64,000 nucleotides of DNA. It comes from Chitinophaga sancti. GTDB taxonomy: Bacteria; Bacteroidota; Bacteroidia; Chitinophagales; Chitinophagaceae. Every line of letters begins with the position of its first letter. Position 1 is the first letter of the stretch. Where the stretch lies: positions 7,758,501 through 7,822,500 of the forward strand of contig NZ_CP139972.1 in assembly GCF_034424315.1 (NCBI RefSeq), read 5' to 3'. The translations under genes were made by a program, and so were the position numbers. The notes under the pieces were generated by a model that was not told the origin of the DNA, searched no databases, and was given only the letters and a program-made list of their open reading frames with translations. This document shows, piece by piece, positions 50,538 through 59,963 of the stretch.

Positions 50538-51407
50538 ATGAAAACAAAAAATTGCTTTCTTAGTTTCTTATTGCTGTTTGCAACTTCTGTTGGAGTGATG
50601 GCGCAGAACACCCGTAATTATGGTACCATCGCAATAGCAGGACAAACAGAAGACTCCCAGGGCATTAACTATTTGCTGTTGCATAAGGTATATTCAACTA
50701 CTTTAATGTCCGATAATTATGTGCAGGGGAAAATAACTGCAATAAGGGGAAGTGCAGAAGCATATAACCGTAAATGGACTGTGGAAGTAAATACATCCAG
50801 TGCGTATAATGCCAATCGTGGTAGCATCATAAGTTATAATGAACCTGCTTCATTGGTAACACTTGTTTATAATGGTGAAAGTTACCTTGCGGTCAGCATT
50901 CAGAATGGTGCATCATTATATAACTTTTCCTTTACGGGATACTCTCAGTCTCCGGTACTTACCATTGTAAGGGATAATGATGTAACGAATGTGCAGGTTT
51001 TTACTGGTCTGGATCCTGTTATTATACAAGGTAATGTTGGCATTGGAACAACAAGCTTTGGTAGTCATATGTTGGCGGTAGAAGGTTCAATTGGTGCCCG
51101 TAAGATAAAAGTACTTTCAAGTGGCTGGGCTGATTTTGTATTTAAACCTGATTATCAGTTACCATCATTACAGGAAGTTGAAAATTATATCAACACGAAT
51201 AGGCACCTGTCTGGAATGCCTACCAGTGAAGAGGTAAAGAAAGAAGGTATTGACCTGGGGGAGATGAATAAGTTGTTGCTTCAGAAAGTAGAGGAGCTTA
51301 CGCTGTATATGATTGAAGAACATAAGGAGAAGCAAAAGATGCAGGAAGTGATAGCTGAGCTGATGAAGTCTGTGAAGGAGTTAAAAGAGAAAGGGCAGGT
51401 AGAGTAA
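50538..51407 (+). CDS. Secreted tail-fibre-like protein (S74/endosialidase-chaperone style C-terminus)
   Basis: A 289-residue exported protein (signal peptide MKTKNCFLSFLLLFATSVGVMAQ). The middle is a beta-rich stretch; near residue 170 VGIGTTSFGSHMLAVEGSIGARKIKV is typical of phage-tail-style proteins in Bacteroidota. The C-terminus WADFVFKPDYQLPSLQEVE, with NTNRHLSGMPTSEEVKKEG and a coiled-coil [22 protein letters not shown], resembles an intramolecular chaperone-like end. The same ending, cut short, recurs at 57155-57337. It precedes the RHS-like gene in the same direction, now interrupted by an insertion sequence. Confidence 0.75.
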   Translation: MKTKNCFLSFLLLFATSVGVMAQNTRNYGTIAIAGQTEDSQGINYLLLHKVYSTTLMSDNYVQGKITAIRGSAEAYNRKWTVEVNTSSAYNANRGSIISYNEPASLVTLVYNGESYLAVSIQNGASLYNFSFTGYSQSPVLTIVRDNDVTNVQVFTGLDPVIIQGNVGIGTTSFGSHMLAVEGSIGARKIKVLSSGWADFVFKPDYQLPSLQEVENYINTNRHLSGMPTSEEVKKEGIDLGEMNKLLLQKVEELTLYMIEEHKEKQKMQEVIAELMKSVKELKEKGQVE

Positions 51408-51550
51408 CGAATAGGCTAACTTTAAAGCCAGGGAGTTATATTATGAAGAAACAGTTTTTTGTTGATTAATACGATTTTCTTCCGATATTAGTAGTGAATT
51501 ACGAAACTACAATTATGAGAACAAGCGACCACTTCAAATCGTTGTGAAAC

Positions 51551-51558
51551 TATGTTTG
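51551..51558 (+). promoter_or_regulatory. Promoter box upstream of the insertion sequence
   Basis: TATGTTTG fits the -7 box TAnnTTTG exactly and points rightward. The next gene on this strand is the RHS-like gene, 12 bases beyond the insertion; before insertion this promoter would have been about 90 bases from its start codon. No -33 TTG is clear. Confidence 0.45.
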
Positions 51559-51634
51559 TACACTGATGTGTTGACCTGTATCTGTAGTTATACGAAATAA
51601 TAACTTCTAATTCCATAAAAACGCCCATATAAGT

Positions 51635-53356
51635 AGGGTCTGCTGAATAAGTTCCCGATCTGTTATTTTTCATTTTTACACCGAATCGATTTACCCTTCT
51701 TAATGTCTCAGATACCGGGATATAAATTGTGTATCGGATCTATTCCCCATTGTGGTCAAATAGCCCTCCTTTACCAGCCAGTAATAGATCTGCAGTACTG
51801 ACAACAAAGAACCTGCTGCCAGTTTAAGCAGATTCATAACAAAGTATATAGACATCACCCAACTCTCAGCTGTATCCTTGAGGCGGGCCTTGATTTTGCC
51901 CAGTCCATATGCATTTTTCCCCTGTCCAAACTTCCCTTCGATCGCATTTCGTTCCGGCATCTCCTTTTGCAATAATCGCTTTTGCTCCTTACTATTTGAT
52001 GAGGGCCGACCCAATGGCTTGCCCACATAACGGATCCCTTTTCCACTCATGAATCGTCTGTTTTCACGTGTGCCGAACAACTGATCTCCCAATACACGCT
52101 CTGGATAGCACCCAAACAAGCGTTTATATGTTTCAAGGCTTTCGGTCAACAATGAACCTTCATTGTAATTATCCCAGCTCAGTTTTTCTATATGGGTGTA
52201 GCCATCTTTCAACATCACCAGTTGTTTGCTGCCAAACTCAGTTGATACACGGTCTTTACCTCTCGGTATTGGACGTACATGCGGTTGATAGATACTTACA
52301 ATCCGATCCGATATTTTATGCTCTCTATTCTTATACATCTCTGCCTGCTGACGATACATTTCCTGGATCACCCGTATTAACCTCCAGTCTTTCATTTTCA
52401 GCACCCCCTTGAAATTAGCTTCTGATTCTATCAGCCAGTTGATGTACTTTAAATCTCGTTTAACATATTGTAATTGCTGTCGGATACCTCTGCGTATATC
52501 TCGTTTGCTTTTGTTCTTTTTTTTGGCAATGTTCAAATATTGCTTCCTCGCTATTCTCCGATACATGCGCGGCATCACCAGTTCTGCTACCTGACATCCC
52601 CGCTCTATCATCCTTTCCAATTGACGGCGACCCTCATTTAATAATTTGATATCTGTTGGATATTCGATCTGTTGCTCTGACACTGTCGCATCTAACATGA
52701 CTGTTCCTGATAGCCCATCAGATGACTTTCCTTTTACGCTCTCTGTATGCTCATTCAAGACATTGTTATTACTCTTTCCACCATTCCCATCCTGATCATC
52801 CTCACTGCGGGTATCCGCTGTTTTCTCTTCATTCGCTTTGATTAGTCCGGCTTCCTGCAAAATAATCTCATTCAATCTGGACATCACATCTATGCCTAAT
52901 CTTTTTCTAATACTGACCATCAATGATGCATCAAAGGGAGCCTCCTGTTGAAAACTGCTTAAGCCTACAAAATATTGCAGATATATATTTTCCGTGATCT
53001 GCTCTACTACCTCCCGATCATCTATGTTAAGTATATGTTTGATGATCACTGCACCTATTACCATCCGGGCACTCAATGTTGGAGCACCGAAATCTGCCCG
53101 CATTTTTTTATAATACACGTCCGCCAGTTTGTCCCACGGAATCTTTGCAGCTAGTATAACCCATCGGTTTGTAGTGGATAATTGCTGCGAAAAAGGAGTT
53201 GAAAATCCTTCTAAGGTTAACTGTTTTGCAGGAGTGTAACGTATCATTGCTGCATGATTTTGAAGATGAATCTTTCAATATACAAACACTTCTACAGCAA
53301 AAAACAAGCCACATCATATTGATTAACAATGTTTTATTACTATATCAGCAGACCCT
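51635..53356 (-). mobile_element. Complete insertion sequence, IS1182-like (1722 bases)
   Basis: The ends carry inverted repeats: left AGGGTCTGCTGA-A-TA (51635 onward) and right, reading inward, AGGGTCTGCTGATATA. A four-base target duplication AAGT is at 51631-51634 and 53357-53360. One transposase gene of 515 codons fills the element, on the minus strand. Intact ends, duplication and transposase suggest it could still move and arrived recently. Confidence 0.92.
51700..53247 (-). CDS. IS1182-family-like transposase (DUF772 N-terminus)
   Basis: A 515-residue DDE transposase. The N-terminal DUF772 region is recognised by RADFGAPTLSARMVIGAVIIKHILNIDDREVVEQI. The catalytic acids are Asp186 (MLDATVSEQQIEYPTD), Asp388 (LGDQLFGTREN) and Glu437 (NAIEGKFGQGKNAYGLG). 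The C-terminus ends in a membrane-like helix as in relatives. Between the first two acids lies a 200-residue insertion of helices. No frameshift or stop is present, so it is likely functional. Confidence 0.9.
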   Translation of the reverse strand: MIRYTPAKQLTLEGFSTPFSQQLSTTNRWVILAAKIPWDKLADVYYKKMRADFGAPTLSARMVIGAVIIKHILNIDDREVVEQITENIYLQYFVGLSSFQQEAPFDASLMVSIRKRLGIDVMSRLNEIILQEAGLIKANEEKTADTRSEDDQDGNGGKSNNNVLNEHTESVKGKSSDGLSGTVMLDATVSEQQIEYPTDIKLLNEGRRQLERMIERGCQVAELVMPRMYRRIARKQYLNIAKKKNKSKRDIRRGIRQQLQYVKRDLKYINWLIESEANFKGVLKMKDWRLIRVIQEMYRQQAEMYKNREHKISDRIVSIYQPHVRPIPRGKDRVSTEFGSKQLVMLKDGYTHIEKLSWDNYNEGSLLTESLETYKRLFGCYPERVLGDQLFGTRENRRFMSGKGIRYVGKPLGRPSSNSKEQKRLLQKEMPERNAIEGKFGQGKNAYGLGKIKARLKDTAESWVMSIYFVMNLLKLAAGSLLSVLQIYYWLVKEGYLTTMGNRSDTQFISRYLRH

Positions 53357-53368
53357 AAGTACTTTTTT

Positions 53369-56300
53369 ATGACTATACCTATTGTACTGCCGGTCCTCAA
53401 ACGGACTTTGCTGCTATGCTCATTTGTAGCAATCGCTGGCAAATGTGTATCGCAGGTTCCTTCTAATTTGTTTGATATTAAAACGACATTGCCTACTTCT
53501 CCGGAAGCTGCAATGATTGGAAAGTTCGGTGGTATACCGATCGGATATTATACAGGTACTGCAGATATATCGATCCCCTTTTACACTATTAAGGAAGCTG
53601 GTATTGAGATCCCAATTACCCTTAGATACCATGGTTCGGGGATAAAGGTTGAAGACCAGGCCAGTAGTGTAGGTCTTGGGTGGAGCCTTGACCCGGGAGG
53701 CTCTATTATACAGGTAATCAATGGTAAGAAAGATAGTTATGATCAGCTGACACTGGCGCCAGGATATCAGTTTCTGAAAGACAATATACCTGTTACCGGT
53801 GTACAGGCATCCCGCCCGGAGATCGGCCGGAAAGTATTTCCCTGTATTCCTTTTGATTCCAAAAGTGTAGGAGATGATCAGTTGACCCTGGACTATTTAC
53901 AACAGGGCCACGGACAGCCGGATATTTATATGTACAATTTCCCCGGGGGGTATTCCGGTCGTTTTTATATTAATCCTGAAACGAAACAAATTGTGTTGCT
54001 CGACAAGAAGAGCGATATAAAATTTGAGCCGGATCAGGGTGGGGGTTGGCGTGCGACGACTATTGACGGCAATAAATTCACCTTTGCTGCAACAGAATTT
54101 TCTTACGTTTCAGATAGTTCCGATTACGCTGGATTTACCTGGAAATTAACGCAAATTGATTTCAATAATGGGAAGACTATCAATTTCGAATATACCAGGG
54201 GATTTAGTAGCTGGTTTTCATTCAGCGAAACCTACCACTCTCAGTATCCATTGGGGATGGGGAGTACAGCTGAACTGTTTGTGCAGCCCTATTTACAAAA
54301 TAACTCCAGCAGTACACGGTTGTTATCTAAAATTGTAACCGCTGATATGCAGGTCGTTTTCAATATGGAAGACAGGGACGATATGCTGGGTAAAGCTGAT
54401 AATGACGGCGACAACAGCAACGGTACGATGAGTGTAAAGAGAATTAAGTCGGTCGATATGATTGCGCGGGGAACCGGTAATAAAATCAAATCCTGGGTAT
54501 TCTCCTATAACTACTTCCCATACACGGTTATCGGCGGTGATTATACCAAAGGTCTGACCACACAGGATATTCTAGGCAAACGATTAAAATTGTTGTCAGT
54601 AAAAGAGGTAGGTTATACAAATGGTGTACAGAGTTTGGAACAGCCTGCGTATAAATTTGACTATGATGAAACTGTCACCATGCCCCTTAAAACTTCTTTT
54701 GCGCGAGACTATTGGGGGTATTATAATGGTGCTAACAATACAAAGCTTATTCCGGATCTGACCTTTTTTATACAAACCGGTTATTACCGCTGGGATATGC
54801 CTACTCCCAGCTTTCTGACCACCATCGATGGAGCAAACAGGGCGCCTGATGTGACGAAGATGAATGCTTATCTCCTGAAGAGAATTACTTATCCTACTGG
54901 TGGGTACACGACGTTTGATTATGAAGCGCATTCTTTTGGTCATTACAATTATCCGGATGCAAATAAAATTACGGCTGTGACTAAGCGGGTGGACATATCA
55001 GACTACAACGAAACGAATGATGTGAAAATATCCCAATTCAAACTCTCCAAAACGATGCCCCTGACACTTAAATATAACGTAAGCGGGGGTACTTCTGCAC
55101 AGGGTTTGACATTTGCCAATCTGGCACCTTCTAAGGTAACTATTTCAAAAGTGGTGAATGGCGTATCTACTGTGATCAGGACCTGGCAGATGAGCACATC
55201 TGACCAGGCGGCATTTGACGCTTCCAGGAATCTTTCTTACCAGGAGACGGTTACTTTTCAATATGATCCTGCTATCAGCTATTATACCATTGCTGTGGAA
55301 TTGCCTGATGTACTGGGGCGTCAGAATGATTTTAATAAGGGTGCATCTATTCGTGCTTTCTTTGAATATACTGATATGCCGGATCTGCCAACTAACATCA
55401 GTTATGGAGGGGGAAGCCGCCTGGCTACTATACGTAATTATTCACAAACGGGTTTGCTGGCAGGTACCAGGAAGCTGAGCTATGTGAATGCAGACGGTTC
55501 CACTTCTGGTGTGATCCTGTCGAAGTTATCACATGTTGATGTCAGATCGATGTACTTTGAAACGCTTCCTGCAGGATCACAGACCGCATATGGTACCACT
55601 GCCAATATCTGGTTTGTGTCTGCAGAAAATTATGTGCCTTTCTCCAACTCAGCAGGGGGTAATGCGGTGGCTTATTCCAGGGTGGTAGAAACAGATGTGG
55701 CAAATGATGGTAGCAGCAATGGTTCACATGTCTACTATTATCATAATAAGGAGAGCAGTAATTCATACGGAATGCCGGATGATCCTGATATTGCTAACGG
55801 ATCACTTGAAAAAGAAGAGCTCTTTGATGCTGCTGGTACGCGCCTCTCTGATGTCGTTTATAATTATGAAAGCAGCCAGACACAACTCTTCACCGGGTTT
55901 AACTGCTATAAGAAATTTATGATTGGCTATGAGTGCCGTGCGGCGGCACCTCCTGGATATACACTGGGGTATATTGTACTTAGTTATCCATTGTATACAA
56001 GATGGTACCAGCTGAAAAATAAGATAAGCAGTCAGTATGCGAATGGACAGGTGTTGACAATGAACGAGGACTATGCATATAATACGAAAGGACAGCTTAT
56101 CTCTCAGGCATCTTTAAATAGTAAGAATGAGCAGGTAAAGACAACATATTTGTATCCAGTTGATGCCACGAGTAATCCTTCAGCGAGTGCGCTGGTATCA
56201 GCAGGCCGTTATACAAAACTGCTTGAGCAGACAGGGCTGGTCAATAATAATGAGACTTATAAAGTGAGATACGCTTATGGACCCAGTGGTAATAATTATG

Positions 56301-56998
56301 CACTTAGTTCCATCGAACGTTCTTTAAAGCAGGGCCCTTTTACACAGGAGGTGCTTTTCAATAGTTATGGTCCCTATGAAACATTGCGGGAGACATTGTC
56401 CAAGGGTGTGACTTCATCTATTCTCTGGTCTGATAATAATCTCTATCCGATTGCCAAAGTTGAAAACGGTAGTTATGCTACTTTTTCCTACACAAGCTTT
56501 GAGCCTGATGCCAGCGGCAGGGTAAATTATAGTGCAAATGGTGTCAATACACAATATAGTCTGACCGGCAAGCGGTCTTATGATCTGGCTAGTGGAAACA
56601 TCTCCGTACCACTTTCCAGCAGTGGGGGTACTTATGTTGTTTCTTATTGGACGAAAAATGCGGGTCCGTATACAATTGCGGGCACTCTTGCCGGTTATCC
56701 TGTGAAAGGATCTACTATTGACCAATGGACACATTACGAACATCGTATTACGGGTGTGGGTGGTTTTACAATAAGTGGAACAGGATATATAGATGAGCTT
56801 AAAGTTTATCCATTGGGTGCAATGATGGTATCTTATACAACAGAACCTTTGCTGGGAGTAACCAGTGAAACTGATATTGCAGACAGACCTACCTTTTATG
56901 ATTTTGACCCATTGGGGCGGCTGAAAGTGGTGAGAGGTATGGATGGCAAGATCCTGAAGGTGCTGGATTATCAGTACCAGGTACCGGTTACACAATAA
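53369..56998 (+). CDS. RHS/YD-repeat secreted protein
   Basis: A 1209-residue protein with a signal peptide (TLLLCSFVAIAGKCVSQ). Early text PIGYYTGTADISIPFYTIKEAGIEIPITLRYHGSGIKVEDQASSVGLGWSLDPGGSIIQ is the Bacteroidota RHS/SpvB-style opening. Mid-protein YD-type repeats (FDYDETVTM, YNYESS, EDYAYNTKGQLISQ) follow, and the end FYDFDPLGRLKVVRGMDG is a YD repeat. No DUF variable toxin tip is present: it stops right after the last repeat, PVTQ. The start ATG lies 12 bases past the insertion sequence, so its native promoter is separated by 1.7 kb. Confidence 0.86.
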   Translation: MTIPIVLPVLKRTLLLCSFVAIAGKCVSQVPSNLFDIKTTLPTSPEAAMIGKFGGIPIGYYTGTADISIPFYTIKEAGIEIPITLRYHGSGIKVEDQASSVGLGWSLDPGGSIIQVINGKKDSYDQLTLAPGYQFLKDNIPVTGVQASRPEIGRKVFPCIPFDSKSVGDDQLTLDYLQQGHGQPDIYMYNFPGGYSGRFYINPETKQIVLLDKKSDIKFEPDQGGGWRATTIDGNKFTFAATEFSYVSDSSDYAGFTWKLTQIDFNNGKTINFEYTRGFSSWFSFSETYHSQYPLGMGSTAELFVQPYLQNNSSSTRLLSKIVTADMQVVFNMEDRDDMLGKADNDGDNSNGTMSVKRIKSVDMIARGTGNKIKSWVFSYNYFPYTVIGGDYTKGLTTQDILGKRLKLLSVKEVGYTNGVQSLEQPAYKFDYDETVTMPLKTSFARDYWGYYNGANNTKLIPDLTFFIQTGYYRWDMPTPSFLTTIDGANRAPDVTKMNAYLLKRITYPTGGYTTFDYEAHSFGHYNYPDANKITAVTKRVDISDYNETNDVKISQFKLSKTMPLTLKYNVSGGTSAQGLTFANLAPSKVTISKVVNGVSTVIRTWQMSTSDQAAFDASRNLSYQETVTFQYDPAISYYTIAVELPDVLGRQNDFNKGASIRAFFEYTDMPDLPTNISYGGGSRLATIRNYSQTGLLAGTRKLSYVNADGSTSGVILSKLSHVDVRSMYFETLPAGSQTAYGTTANIWFVSAENYVPFSNSAGGNAVAYSRVVETDVANDGSSNGSHVYYYHNKESSNSYGMPDDPDIANGSLEKEELFDAAGTRLSDVVYNYESSQTQLFTGFNCYKKFMIGYECRAAAPPGYTLGYIVLSYPLYTRWYQLKNKISSQYANGQVLTMNEDYAYNTKGQLISQASLNSKNEQVKTTYLYPVDATSNPSASALVSAGRYTKLLEQTGLVNNNETYKVRYAYGPSGNNYALSSIERSLKQGPFTQEVLFNSYGPYETLRETLSKGVTSSILWSDNNLYPIAKVENGSYATFSYTSFEPDASGRVNYSANGVNTQYSLTGKRSYDLASGNISVPLSSSGGTYVVSYWTKNAGPYTIAGTLAGYPVKGSTIDQWTHYEHRITGVGGFTISGTGYIDELKVYPLGAMMVSYTTEPLLGVTSETDIADRPTFYDFDPLGRLKVVRGMDGKILKVLDYQYQVPVTQ

Positions 56999-57114
56999 TG
57001 CGGGTCTATTAGATTTCAGTAAAATTGAATAATAGACGAGCTCAAGATAAGAGGGAAAAATATTCGTCAGGATTATTGGAATGGCGAAGCGGCATAAGCC
57101 TAACAACATTTTAC

Positions 57115-57152
57115 AAAAAAATATGGCCCGCCTTGGCGGGCCATATTTTTTT
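57115..57152. terminator. Bidirectional terminator
   Basis: Perfect GC-rich stem ATATGGCCCGCC / GGCGGGCCATAT with a two-base loop, flanked by A and T tracts. It ends both the RHS-like gene and the leftward fragment at 57155. Confidence 0.92.
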
Positions 57153-57154
57153 GT

Positions 57155-57337
57155 CTATTTATTCTCTAACGCTAACAACCTTTTATTTAAGTCTTCATTC
57201 ACTTTCTGCTGTTCAATCATATACAGCGTCAGCTCCTCTACCTTTTTCAACAACACCTTATTCATCTCTCCCAGATCCTGTCCATTCTTTTCCACCTCTT
57301 CTGCAGAAGGTACATTTGGCAGAGGAGTTTGTCTCAT
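57155..57337 (-). pseudogene. Truncated C-terminal fragment of a tail-fibre-like protein
   Basis: Sixty codons match the end of the protein at 50538-51407: [40 protein letters not shown] against [38 protein letters not shown]. The upstream two-thirds are absent and there is no signal peptide; it opens at an ATG 13 bases after a neighbouring gene's stop. Likely the remnant of a second copy, cut off by rearrangement or insertion. Confidence 0.7.
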
Positions 57338-57349
57338 TTAACAAGCGTG

Positions 57350-57883
57350 TTATTGGAATAAATTAATCATCTCTTTGTTTCCAGATGCCAGGGCCATCCT
57401 GTTACCCAATGCCCATATCTCTGCTTCCCATTTTTTCCAGGAATCAGTATTAGGGTTACTGAGGCTTATGAATGTATCAATATTTTGTCCTGATATCCTT
57501 ATAGTATAACTTACTCCGTCTAAAGTAATTCCCTGGCTGCCTTCAAATAAATTGAAATCGAAAATACCTCTTAAATCAGTAGTACCGGTTTCTGTATAGA
57601 TTTGACTAATTTCATCCTTATTAGTGAAAATCCCCTGTACCAGCTCTCCCGGATTTACCTTTTCACGAAATTTGCTTTCTTTATATTTGATGGCAAAAAT
57701 CCCGCCTTCCCCGGAATATGAATGGTCTATTGTTACCATCCAGATATAGTCGATTGAAATTTCGTTTTCACGCCAGCCGCGGTCATTTCTTAAAACCTGG
57801 AGACCACTTTGGAATGCTGCAATGCCCAACTTGCGTGCAAGGGATTTTTCAAGTTGATGAAAATGTTCAGGACTACCAATCAT
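57350..57883 (-). CDS. Hypothetical protein in the RHS region
   Basis: A 177-residue soluble protein without a signal peptide. Sequence is beta-rich in the middle (IDYIWMVTIDHSYSGEGGIFAIKYKESKF) with an acidic, helical C-terminus (WKKWEAEIWALGNRMALASG). No family is recognised. Its location beside the RHS protein and a tail-protein fragment would suit an immunity or accessory protein, but nothing in the sequence supports that. The stop is 12 bases before the fragment's ATG. Confidence 0.55.
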   Translation of the reverse strand: MIGSPEHFHQLEKSLARKLGIAAFQSGLQVLRNDRGWRENEISIDYIWMVTIDHSYSGEGGIFAIKYKESKFREKVNPGELVQGIFTNKDEISQIYTETGTTDLRGIFDFNLFEGSQGITLDGVSYTIRISGQNIDTFISLSNPNTDSWKKWEAEIWALGNRMALASGNKEMINLFQ

Positions 57884-58104
57884 AACTTTGTTTATTGTAA
57901 ACGTTTATGCATTTTCTTAGTAAATAAATACCCGTTAATAAGAATTTCTTTAATGGATTTTCATCTGCGTCAGGTGATACTACTTTCTTTCAGGGTGTTC
58001 GGGATCGGTATAACATTCTTTAACCCCAACACTATCAGCTGAACACATTTCTGCCAATCCAATATAATAACCATTTAAAGAAGTTTGTGCGATGGATATT
58101 TATC

Positions 58105-59061
58105 TTAAAAGCCAGATAAAGAAAGAAATTGTAGTACAGCTGGTTGATCAGCGTAATCTAGCCGGATGATGTCTCTGATGGCCTTTGCTTTGTTATTTGA
58201 ATTACGGTAATATCCTTTACAAATAGTATATCCTATGAAATATCCGAGGTCTCCCATTGTTGTTGCAGTTGTACCATTATAAAGCCAGTTTGAAAAATCT
58301 TCGTTCAACATTTCCTTTTTGAAAACATCCATCAATTCTTTCTCATGCATTCTCCCGTATTCGAGATAAGAGTTATTTAATGGTGTTTTCAATATCAACT
58401 CTGTAATGAAGTCGCAGGCACCTTCATAAATGCATTGTCCTAAGAGTATTTTAGCTTCTCCTTTTTGCTGCGTGTGCACATACTCATGGATTACTATTGG
58501 AATAATATTATTGGTATCCTGATTTTTAAAAAAGTTCGCCAGTCTCGCATTGGGGAATTCTGAAACTTCGGTATGTTTATTACCCATTGCGATTTCGGTA
58601 CCTATCAAAACAATAGAGTCTTCAACTGTTCCTGCGGCACGAATTGCGCCTATAGTAAAATAGATAGTAGCAGGGCGAAGCTCTGGAAAAATCAGTTTAA
58701 ATTCCCGGATATATTTTTCAAATGATTGTATTTTTGGCTTGATCGCCAATGTGTTGTTGCGTATGGATCGCCAATATTTAGGATATTTTTCTATAACGTC
58801 TACAAGCCTGGTTTCATCAAAATTTCTCAGGCGCATAAAAGTTCTCAGGCCATCTGTACCATTGTCTATGTATAGCGCTTTCATAACAGCCACCTGTTGT
58901 TGTTTAACCGAAATGGTTTGAATACTATCAAAGGCTTTCCAGAAATTGTCTATGTCGTTTGTAATAACGTGCGATGTGTCCTGTGCCTGAACGTTGATGG
59001 TTGACATAACATAAAAACATAGTAATAGCTGACTAATGCGGAAGATGGAAATACTATTCAT
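58105..59061 (-). CDS. Predicted exported zinc protease, DUF2268-like
   Basis: A 318-residue exported protein (signal peptide from MNSISIFRISQLLLCFYVMSTINVQA). The HEYVHTQQ motif near residue 192 (His192, Glu193, His196) with a later acidic EGACDFITELIL is the arrangement of DUF2268/GldB-like gluzincin-type putative metalloproteases. The ATG at 59061 is chosen because an upstream TTG at 59088 has no proper signal. The insertion sequence ends 40 bases upstream, so its native promoter may have been displaced. Confidence 0.75.
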   Translation of the reverse strand: MNSISIFRISQLLLCFYVMSTINVQAQDTSHVITNDIDNFWKAFDSIQTISVKQQQVAVMKALYIDNGTDGLRTFMRLRNFDETRLVDVIEKYPKYWRSIRNNTLAIKPKIQSFEKYIREFKLIFPELRPATIYFTIGAIRAAGTVEDSIVLIGTEIAMGNKHTEVSEFPNARLANFFKNQDTNNIIPIVIHEYVHTQQKGEAKILLGQCIYEGACDFITELILKTPLNNSYLEYGRMHEKELMDVFKKEMLNEDFSNWLYNGTTATTMGDLGYFIGYTICKGYYRNSNNKAKAIRDIIRLDYADQPAVLQFLSLSGF

Positions 59062-59101
59062 GGCGATTATTTTCAAATAATGATGCAATATGCTTTGTTA
59101 A

Positions 59102-59963
59102 GAGTATGTTTAAAATTCTGATGGGCTAAAATTAGGAAAGTACGAATCGATCAATTAGTTTGGATTTACCACAAAACAAACTATGAGAACGAAGTTCACA
59201 TTATTGACCGATTCGCACTGGAAAAGTATAGAAAAAATATTAACGGACAAAAGAAAGCGTAAATATAGCCTTCGAACTATCTTCAATGCTATATTATGGA
59301 TTTGCAGAACAGGTAGTCAATGGCGTAATCTAAGCAGTGATTTCCCTTACTGGCAGATAGTTTACTATTATTTCAATAAATGGAAAAAAGCAGGTGTGCT
59401 GGAACAGGTGATGTTAAAAATGGTTAGAAAAGAGCGGATAGATCAGGGGCGAAATTATGCACCATCTGTCAGTGCTATCGATAGCCAAAGTATAAAGAAA
59501 ACTGGATTCGTAAGTATAGAAACCGGGATCGATGGCGGTAAGCATATCAATGGTCGAAAAAGGCATCTTGCTGTTGATAGCTTAGGATTACCAATTGCGA
59601 TAAGTGTCAGCGGCGCAAATATTCATGACTCAATTGGCGGTTTTGATTTGCTGTGGAAAATTGAAAAGGTTAGTCATAGGATGAAACTGATTCGTACAGA
59701 TAAAGCATACCAGGGAGAGTTTAGCGATATGGTTGAGAATTATTACAAATGGAAGATGGAAATAGCTCAGAAACCGCCGACAGTAAAGGGTTTTGTGCCA
59801 CAGAAAGGTAGATGGCAGGTTGAACGATCATTCGCTTGGCTCAATAACTTCAGAAGATTGTCGAAGGATTATGAAAGGCTACCTGAATCATCTGTGGCTT
59901 TCATCCAGGTAGCATTCATTAGTATACTTCTAAAATAAGTAGAATTAGTTTTTAAACATACTC
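59102..59963 (+). mobile_element. Complete insertion sequence, IS5 family (IS1031-type), 862 bases
   Basis: Ends are inverted repeats GAGTATGTTTAAAA (59102 onward) and its complement ending at 59963. The target duplication is TAA at 59099-59101 and 59964-59966, matching the TNA duplication and GAG end of the IS1031 subgroup. It carries one transposase gene in the same direction and no passenger. Confidence 0.93.
59183..59938 (+). CDS. IS5-family transposase
   Basis: A 251-residue DDE transposase. Motifs: SAIDSQSIKK (Asp100), RTDKAYQG (Asp173) and QVERSFAWLNNFRRLSKDYE (Glu214, with the Y-R-E-K spacing of IS5 family). The N-terminal DUF4096-type part is MRTKFTLLTDSHWKSIEKIL, with the IFNAILWICRTGSQWRNL segment. 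No disruption seen, so it is probably active. Confidence 0.95.
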   Translation: MRTKFTLLTDSHWKSIEKILTDKRKRKYSLRTIFNAILWICRTGSQWRNLSSDFPYWQIVYYYFNKWKKAGVLEQVMLKMVRKERIDQGRNYAPSVSAIDSQSIKKTGFVSIETGIDGGKHINGRKRHLAVDSLGLPIAISVSGANIHDSIGGFDLLWKIEKVSHRMKLIRTDKAYQGEFSDMVENYYKWKMEIAQKPPTVKGFVPQKGRWQVERSFAWLNNFRRLSKDYERLPESSVAFIQVAFISILLK

